Below are positions 48,368 to 54,151 of a DNA stretch of 54,151 bases, piece by piece. Made by a program: the position numbers and the translations under genes. The stretch lies in contig CABSNU010000014.1 of assembly GCA_902479135.1 (NCBI GenBank), forward strand, positions 1-54,151. Direction: 5' to 3'. Origin of the DNA: an uncultured Collinsella sp. Lineage in GTDB: Bacteria; Actinomycetota; Coriobacteriia; Coriobacteriales; Coriobacteriaceae. How positions within the stretch are numbered: position 1 is the first letter of the stretch; each line of letters opens with the position of its first letter. The notes under the pieces were generated by a model that had not been told where the DNA came from, searched no databases, and worked only from the letters and a program-made list of their open reading frames with translations.

Positions 48368-50556
48368 TCGATGCGCCCGACCACGCTGCTCAGGAGCGGG
48401 GCAATCGTTCGGCAGGGGCATGGCTCCTTGTCGCTCTGCTGGGGATAGCGCTCTCGGTTGTTGCCGGCATGATGAGCTACGGTTACACGACGGCCCAAGC
48501 CGAGCAGCGCTTTGCCGACGTTGTCGATTACGTGGCGACGCAGAGCCTTTCCTACGATGCATTCAACAGCGCCTATACGACCAAAAACCTGATTCACGTT
48601 ATGGAGATCGCCGGAGAGGCTGCCCGCGATATGGAGCGCGACGGTTCGGTGGATAACGCCATGCTGGAGCAATACGCCGACCAGTTCAACGTGAGCGCGC
48701 TGATCGTGACGGACGCATCGGGCAATTTGGTGTCCGAGTCCTCGACGGGCGATGTGGACTACGGGTCGCTCGCTACGTATCTCAAAGAATCACCCGTGCT
48801 TGAGGTGGCAACTCATCCGCTTAAGTCCTATACCGCCCGCATCACGCTTGCGGATGATTCGGTCGCAGACATTGGCTGCGTGACTCGGCAGGATGGCGAG
48901 GGCATCGTTATCGCGGTAAGGCATCAGAGCGCGAAAGCGGTTGCAAGCAATACACTCAAACTGCAGAGCTTGCTTGATGGCTATGAAACCATCGATAGCG
49001 GCAATATCGTGATCGAAAGCGACGGCAAGGTCGTTGCGACCAATGCCGTTGAACCCACCGTATTGGGCGTGTTCGATCTGCCTGCGACGGATGTCTTTAT
49101 TGTCGACGGTATTAAGGATCGATGCCTGGCTGGTAAGGTCAGATTGGTTAACGCCGACGGCGAGTGGTATTTGGGCACATTTGGAAAAGCGCGCGGGTTC
49201 TACGTGTACACCTATGCCTCGGCGCGGCGCTACTTTGAGGTCGTCGCGGCTGTTGCTGCCGGCGTGCTGGTGCTCTACAGCGGTGTTATAGCCGTTGTTG
49301 TGATGGTGCGTCGCCGCGCTGATCGTCGACGTTTGACGGACTTGCTGCAGCAGGAGCGCGACTATGGCGACAAGCTGGCAAAGGCGGCGCGTGAGGCCTC
49401 GTCTGCCAACTCGGCAAAGACGGAGTTTCTGCGTCGCATGAGCCACGATCTGCGCACGCCCATCAACGGCATTCGCGGCATGGTCGAGGTTGGCGATGCC
49501 AATGCGGACGATTTGCAAAAGCAGATCGAGTGCCGCTCAAAGATCTGGACGGCATCGGGACTGCTGCTCGACCTTGCCAACGAGGCCCTGGATATGAGTC
49601 GCCTGGAGAGCGGACAGATTGACTTGGAACTCGTGCCCGCAAATTTGGTGGCCCTCAATCGCGAGGTGTGCGATATTCTGGAGCGCCAGGCCGAGGAGCG
49701 TCTGGTGACAATTATCTCCGACCAGCAGACGCTTAATCATCCCTATGCGCGGGTGAGCGTGACGCACCTCAAGCGTTTGTTGCTCAATATTGCCGGCAAT
49801 GCCGTCAAGTACAACCGCCAGGGCGGCTATGTCCGCCTGGTGTGCCGCGAGGTGGAGCCAGCGGATAGCGTCCCCGTCTATGAATACACGATCGCTGACA
49901 ACGGTATTGGCATGAGCGAGGAGTTCCAAAAGCACCTCTACGAGCCGTTTTGCCGCGAGGAGCAGCAGGTGGAAGGCGCTTCGTCGGGAACTGGCCTGGG
50001 CGCGCCTATCGCAAAACAGCTGGTCGAGCTTATGGGCGGAACCATGAGTTTTACGAGCGTCTTGGGGCAGGGGACGACGTTTACCATCCGCCTGCCGTTC
50101 GAGAAATGCAAACGCTCCGAGATTCCTCAGACAGTTCGCGTGGATGGGGGCGATGGCGATGCGCTCCAGGGCTTGCGCGTTTTGCTCGTAGAGGATAACG
50201 ATCTGAATGCTGAGATCGCGCAGTTTACGCTCAACCGTGTCGGTGCCATCGTGACGCATGCTAAGGATGGTGAGTCTGCCGTCGAGATGTTTACCGCGAG
50301 CGCACCGCACGAGTACGACGTGGTGTTGATGGACATCATGATGCCTGGCATCGATGGCCTTGAGGCCACGCGTCAGATTCGAGCGCTCGATCGCGAGGAT
50401 GCCGCGACCACGCCGATTATCGCCGTGAGTGCCAACGCCTTTGCCGACGACCGTAGGCTTTCGCGTGAGGCGGGCATGAACGCGCACCTGAGCAAACCTG
50501 TGAGCTCGCAGGAACTTGTTGAGGCGCTTGCGCACATAGCTGCCGACGCTTTATAA
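48364..50556 (+). CDS. hybrid sensor histidine kinase
   Basis: Protein of 730 aa: helix 19-37, an extracytoplasmic domain (38-290), helix 293-315, HisKA with H361 in RMSHDLRTPINGI, HATPase with NIAGNAVKYNRQGG, IADNGIGMS and SSGTGLGAPIAKQ, and a C-terminal receiver with VLLVEDNDLNAEIA and the phospho-Asp in VVLMDIMMPGIDG. There is no HPt domain and no output domain, so an HPt protein or separate regulator must be encoded elsewhere. The extracytoplasmic part is not an SBP fold; the overlapping upstream lipoprotein supplies that. Confidence 0.9.
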   Translation: MIDAPDHAAQERGNRSAGAWLLVALLGIALSVVAGMMSYGYTTAQAEQRFADVVDYVATQSLSYDAFNSAYTTKNLIHVMEIAGEAARDMERDGSVDNAMLEQYADQFNVSALIVTDASGNLVSESSTGDVDYGSLATYLKESPVLEVATHPLKSYTARITLADDSVADIGCVTRQDGEGIVIAVRHQSAKAVASNTLKLQSLLDGYETIDSGNIVIESDGKVVATNAVEPTVLGVFDLPATDVFIVDGIKDRCLAGKVRLVNADGEWYLGTFGKARGFYVYTYASARRYFEVVAAVAAGVLVLYSGVIAVVVMVRRRADRRRLTDLLQQERDYGDKLAKAAREASSANSAKTEFLRRMSHDLRTPINGIRGMVEVGDANADDLQKQIECRSKIWTASGLLLDLANEALDMSRLESGQIDLELVPANLVALNREVCDILERQAEERLVTIISDQQTLNHPYARVSVTHLKRLLLNIAGNAVKYNRQGGYVRLVCREVEPADSVPVYEYTIADNGIGMSEEFQKHLYEPFCREEQQVEGASSGTGLGAPIAKQLVELMGGTMSFTSVLGQGTTFTIRLPFEKCKRSEIPQTVRVDGGDGDALQGLRVLLVEDNDLNAEIAQFTLNRVGAIVTHAKDGESAVEMFTASAPHEYDVVLMDIMMPGIDGLEATRQIRALDREDAATTPIIAVSANAFADDRRLSREAGMNAHLSKPVSSQELVEALAHIAADAL

Positions 50557-50558
50557 GC

Positions 50559-50598
50559 ATATGGCCCGGTTCTAATGTTGGTTGGAACCGGGCCATAT
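50559..50598. terminator. 14-bp hairpin between convergent genes
   Basis: ATATGGCCCGGTTC/GAACCGGGCCATAT with a 12-nt loop, between the hybrid kinase and the leftward Nim-like gene. Poor T-tail on the plus strand. Confidence 0.65.
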
Positions 50599-50626
50599 TG
50601 CTATTGATGAGGTCTGCTGAGGGGGC

Positions 50627-51106
50627 TTACTTTTCCTGAATCTGCTTACCGCAAAGATGTTCAATCGTAATCTCGTAGAGCTGGACGCCCTTAATGTCCT
50701 TGGCGATTTCCTCTTCGACTTCCTCGGCAGAAGGGTAGTACTTAAGCGCGAGCTGGCGGACTTTATCCTCGATAAACGCGGGAGTGTCATTTGCCAGGCG
50801 ACAGCGGCCAAAGACCACGGTACTCATAACGTAGGGAGCCCAGTCACCGTCCTGGTACCACTCGTTGCCGTAAACGGTAAAGCAGACCTTGTCATCGCGC
50901 TTGAGTGCGTCGACCTTGTGGCCAGCCTTGGCGCCATGGAAATAAATCTTGTCGTGCTCGGTGTCAAAGAAGTAGTTGACGGGAATGGCGTACGGGTAGC
51001 CATCGTCGCCGTTGACGGCAAAGACGCCGCGCTTGCAGGTAGCGAGCAGTTCGCGCGCTTCCTCGTCAGTGATGGCGCGTTTCTTTCGACGTAAGGGCCT
51101 AAACAT
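50627..51106 (-). CDS. pyridoxamine-phosphate-oxidase-like (Nim-type) flavoprotein
   Basis: Protein of 159 aa from ATG 51106 behind GAAAGGA. FRPLRRKKRAITDEEARELL is the N-terminus typical of the NimA-like group. GVFAVNGDDGYPYAIPVNYF and KIYFHGAKAGHKVDALKRDD form the FMN-binding split barrel. Members bind flavin or heme and some give nitroimidazole resistance; the role here is not shown. Confidence 0.85.
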   Translation of the reverse strand: MFRPLRRKKRAITDEEARELLATCKRGVFAVNGDDGYPYAIPVNYFFDTEHDKIYFHGAKAGHKVDALKRDDKVCFTVYGNEWYQDGDWAPYVMSTVVFGRCRLANDTPAFIEDKVRQLALKYYPSAEEVEEEIAKDIKGVQLYEITIEHLCGKQIQEK

Positions 51107-51148
51107 CGTTGGTTTCCTTTCTGGTCGTGCGTGGTGGTTGAGCACAAA

Positions 51149-53986
51149 CTATAGCGAAACGGGTCCGTTTTTCTTGATGCGGGCGAGTATGCTTTTGAGC
51201 TTGTTAAAGTCGAGCGGTTTGGACAGATGGGCGTTCATGCCGGCGTCGTGTGCCGCCTTGGCGTCCTCGGCAAAGGCATTGGCGGTGAGCGCGATGATGG
51301 GGATATCGGCTGCATCGGCCTTCTTGCTCAGGCGAATCGCGCGGGTTGCCTCATAGCCGTCCATGCCCGGCATCATAATGTCCATCAGAATCGCATCGAA
51401 GCTGCCGGCGGGATGTGACAGGTACAGATCGACGACTTCGTTGCCGTTGGCGGCGCGGGTGACCACGACGCCCTCGGATTCTAGCAGCGCCTGGGCAATC
51501 TCGGCGTTCAATTCGTTGTCTTCGGCGAGCAGCACGTTCATGTTGGCGAGCGAGCAGTCGAGCGTACTCTCAACCGTATTCGCCCGCGCCTGGGGATTCT
51601 TGTCGATATCGAGCGGAATTTCCACGTAGAACGTGGTGCCCACATGGAACTCGCTGGTGACTTCGATGGTGCCGCCCATCAGTTCAATAAGCGACTTGAC
51701 GATTGGCATGCCCATGCCGGTTCCTTGGAACTTGCTGCGCGCATCGTTACCTTCTTGGGCAAACGGCTCATAGATATGTTTTAAGAATTTGGGAGTCATG
51801 CCAATGCCGGTATCCGAAACGCTAAAGCAAAAGAGCGCGCGCCCGTTATCGAGTGGCTTGGTCTTTGAGCTAAAGGTGACGGAGCCGCCGCGCTTGTTGT
51901 ACTTAATGCTGTTGTCTAACAGGTTGATCATGATCTGTCGGATATGGGTGGGACTGCCGACCATGTATGGCCCCGTGGCGTACGGCAGACTATTGTCCTG
52001 CATGGTGATGCCGTTACTGGACGCGCGGAGCTTGCACAGCACCAGCGTATCGTCACAGAGCTCTTTGAGGTTAAAAGGCGCATGCTCCAGTGTTAGCTTG
52101 CGGTCTTCGATTTTGCCCATCTCGAGGATGTCGTTGATCAGCGAGAGCAGGTGATTGGCGGCAACGCGCGCCTTGGCACGGCTCTCGCGGGCGACCTGGA
52201 TATCGCCTTCCTTCAATTCCTCGATCTCGATAAGGCCCAGGATACCGTTGAGCGGCGTACGGATGTCGTGGCTCATGCGCGTGAGGAATGCCGTCTTAGC
52301 GGCGTTGGCAGCATCGGCTTTTTTGCGCTCGGTTCGAGCGCGCGCGAGCGCCCAGATGAGCAGGACGATGCCGACCGACAACATACCGATGAGGGTAGCT
52401 GCAATGGCGGTGCGGTTGCGATAAAGGAATTGAAGCGTGTTGGATTCCTGGGCCGTGTACGACGTGGAGGAGTAATTGCTTGCGGAGAGCGATTCTCCGG
52501 CATTGATGATGCCCTTGTTGATGATTCCCAGCAGCTCGGGCTTTCCGCGCGAAATCCAGCACGAGAGCTCACAGGTGTCAGGGAGCTCGACCGTCTCGTA
52601 GCCCTCGAGATCATAACGGTCGCCGATGGTTTTTACGCGTGAGCTGGGAGCGACGATGCAATGTGCTGTTCCCTTCCTGAGGGCGTCGAACGCTTCATCG
52701 TCGGATTGGTATTCGGTCACGGTCGCTGTGGGGAACAGACTTTCAAGTGCATTTTTGTTGACAAACGATGATTTGGTACAGGCGATGTTCTGAAGGTCTT
52801 TGTTCAGGTCGCTGCCGGTGTGGATGGCGGTGAGGGATATGGTCCCCAACGATACCGACTGCACAACGCCTGATTGCTCGGCAAACCAGTAATCTCGGTA
52901 TACCGGCAGCGCAACGTCTATGCTTCCCTTTGACAGGGCCTTTGACATCATCTTGTAACTATCAAAGGCGACGGTTTTGACCGTAATGCCAAATTTATCG
53001 TGCAACGTCGTCGCAAGCGATGCGAGCGAGCCTTCCATTTCGCCGTTTTCGTCTTCGTTGCAGTAGGGGAGTTTGCCCGTAATATAGCCGAGCGTGATGG
53101 TGTTGCCATTTGCTTTGAGCCAGGAACGTTCGGGGCTGTTGAGCGATGATGAACCGCTGTTTTGGGCCGAGTAGTTAGATTTGACTTCGTCGATATAGCG
53201 TGGGTTGACGCGGGCGATTGCCGACATGGCGGCATTGATGTCGTCCATCAGGTCGGGGCGGCTTTTGGGGACGGCAAAATAGTAGTCGCTCGAACCAATG
53301 TAGAACATGGGGGAGGCGCTGGGCGACGAGGTCGTGTCGTTCATGATGATGGCATCGACCTCGTTGTTTGCGAGCGCGTCAAAGAGGGCACCGCCAGTGT
53401 CGATTTCTTTATAGGTGCAGGTAATGCCTTCGTTGGCGAGCCACTGCTGGCCAACGAAGGTTTGCATAACGCCGGGGTTGCAGCCGATGGTAAGGCCTTG
53501 GAGCGCTTGGGGGTCACCCTTGGCCAGATCGTCGCGATCGGGCTTGGCGTAGATGAAGTAGCGCTCGGTGCCCTCGGGGTTCGAGGAAAAGAGCAGCTTT
53601 TGGGCGCGTTCCTCAGAGTAGGAGATGTTGGGCATGAGGTCGATCTCGCCCTCCTCGAGCATGTCCATAAGCTCGGTGAAGGTGCCGGAGACGTATTCGT
53701 ACCGCCAGCCGGGCGTGTAGTACGACAGGGTCTGGAGGTACTCGTAACCCCATCCCGAGAGACGCTCGCCGGGGGTGCCGTCCTGGAAGCCCTCGTTGTT
53801 GACGAGCCAACCAACGCGGACCGTCTTGGCCTGCTGATCAGAGTCGGCGGCAAAGGCAGGGGCGGGCGCGACGGCGCTCAGTACGGCGAGCGCGGTAAGC
53901 GCAACGGCCAGGGTGCGATATATAACTGAACGAAGGACAGCGGAAGCTCTCACATGCAATCCTAACGAATCGAGACATTGCCGCAT
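51149..53986 (-). CDS. BvgS-like hybrid kinase with two fused SBP domains
   Basis: Protein of 945 aa. A signal/membrane segment ends near APAFA, then two tandem SBP family 3 domains (about 50-270, starting VRVGWLVNNEGFQDGTPGER, and 285-510, with ITLGYITGKLPYCNEDENGE). One membrane helix (TLIGMLSVGIVLLIWALARA), HisKA with the His in RMSHDIRTPLNGI, HATPase with NLLDNSIKYNKRGG and FQGTGMGMPIVKS, and a receiver with AILMDIMMPGMDG follow. No HPt domain. ATG 53986 has no clear binding site; GTG 53953, behind AGGA, is a good alternative and keeps the signal peptide. It likely senses small ligands outside the membrane. Confidence 0.9.
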   Translation of the reverse strand: MRQCLDSLGLHVRASAVLRSVIYRTLAVALTALAVLSAVAPAPAFAADSDQQAKTVRVGWLVNNEGFQDGTPGERLSGWGYEYLQTLSYYTPGWRYEYVSGTFTELMDMLEEGEIDLMPNISYSEERAQKLLFSSNPEGTERYFIYAKPDRDDLAKGDPQALQGLTIGCNPGVMQTFVGQQWLANEGITCTYKEIDTGGALFDALANNEVDAIIMNDTTSSPSASPMFYIGSSDYYFAVPKSRPDLMDDINAAMSAIARVNPRYIDEVKSNYSAQNSGSSSLNSPERSWLKANGNTITLGYITGKLPYCNEDENGEMEGSLASLATTLHDKFGITVKTVAFDSYKMMSKALSKGSIDVALPVYRDYWFAEQSGVVQSVSLGTISLTAIHTGSDLNKDLQNIACTKSSFVNKNALESLFPTATVTEYQSDDEAFDALRKGTAHCIVAPSSRVKTIGDRYDLEGYETVELPDTCELSCWISRGKPELLGIINKGIINAGESLSASNYSSTSYTAQESNTLQFLYRNRTAIAATLIGMLSVGIVLLIWALARARTERKKADAANAAKTAFLTRMSHDIRTPLNGILGLIEIEELKEGDIQVARESRAKARVAANHLLSLINDILEMGKIEDRKLTLEHAPFNLKELCDDTLVLCKLRASSNGITMQDNSLPYATGPYMVGSPTHIRQIMINLLDNSIKYNKRGGSVTFSSKTKPLDNGRALFCFSVSDTGIGMTPKFLKHIYEPFAQEGNDARSKFQGTGMGMPIVKSLIELMGGTIEVTSEFHVGTTFYVEIPLDIDKNPQARANTVESTLDCSLANMNVLLAEDNELNAEIAQALLESEGVVVTRAANGNEVVDLYLSHPAGSFDAILMDIMMPGMDGYEATRAIRLSKKADAADIPIIALTANAFAEDAKAAHDAGMNAHLSKPLDFNKLKSILARIKKNGPVSL

Positions 53987-54151
53987 AAGGATACCAGCTC
54001 AGCCTGCCCAGTCGGCAGCTGCATCGCTAAACGATCCCGCCCGGCAGTTGGGGACAGTCCCTTTCTGCCCCGCACAGACGATATGAGCAGGACATAAAAA
54101 CATTGAGAGCCCCTGCTGCATGAAAGACCGCGGATTAGGCCGACAATGGTG
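53987..54151. other. window-end intergenic sequence
   Basis: No gene seen. It holds a TTGGGGACAGTCCCTTTCTG stretch related to the REP-like palindromes. Confidence 0.5.

Overview
The window reads as chromosome of a high-GC, gut-type member of the Coriobacteriia, most like Collinsella. The basis is the GC-rich codon choice, the style of the two-component and LuxR proteins, a sortase substrate ending in an LAxTG motif, and the recurring intergenic palindromes with a GGGAC core. This assignment comes from recognising protein families, not from a database search. No rRNA, tRNA or CRISPR array was seen.

Layout. 0-2.3 kb: an Abi_2/AbiF-type HEPN protein with a structured upstream gap, then a graveyard of gene fragments (a yjdF tail, a nucleosidase tail, a C-terminal fragment ending in EWE). 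2.3-9.9 kb: a LevR-type regulator followed by a mannose/fructose-family PTS (IIB, IIC, IID, IIA), a GH172-family (DUF2961) glycosidase and a ROK fructokinase-like enzyme. Together these look like a complete uptake and catabolic operon for a fructose-containing saccharide. 9.9-11.9 kb: an iron-box-controlled methyltransferase cassette, partly decayed and apparently imported. 11.9-14.3 kb: a ToxN/AbiQ-like type III toxin with a structured leader and a probable 1-nt frameshift, a yjdF gene under a yjdF (azaaromatic) riboswitch, and a divergent flavoprotein. 14.5-18.8 kb: parC and parE. 19-20.6 kb: an AAA/DUF4143 ATPase and a gene remnant. 20.7-31.6 kb: a DUF5067-like lipoprotein, a very large Tat-exported sortase-anchored protein with its LuxR neighbour, a two-component system, and a divergent thiol-redox operon (CXXC peptide, polyferredoxin, TlpA lipoprotein). 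31.8-35.1 kb: a fused MacB-type ABC exporter.

35.2-41.2 kb holds what I think is the most interesting system. Two paralogous MFS transporters bracket a TetR regulator, a divergent agmatine-deiminase-family enzyme and an aberrant carbamoyltransferase that keeps the carbamoyl-phosphate motifs but has lost the ornithine-binding ones. Matching CGGTAG-type operators lie in front of both transcription units. The group looks like a guanidino-compound deiminase/transcarbamoylase pathway with an unknown substrate.

41.2-54.1 kb: palindromic repeats including a 187-bp MITE-like inverted repeat, a membrane protein, a dihydrouridine synthase, a glutaredoxin, an XRE-zinc ribbon-TipAS regulator, TrmO (probably leaderless), a MalY-type C-S lyase, a solute-binding lipoprotein overlapping a hybrid histidine kinase (a 'split BvgS'), a Nim-like flavoprotein and a fused BvgS-like hybrid kinase.
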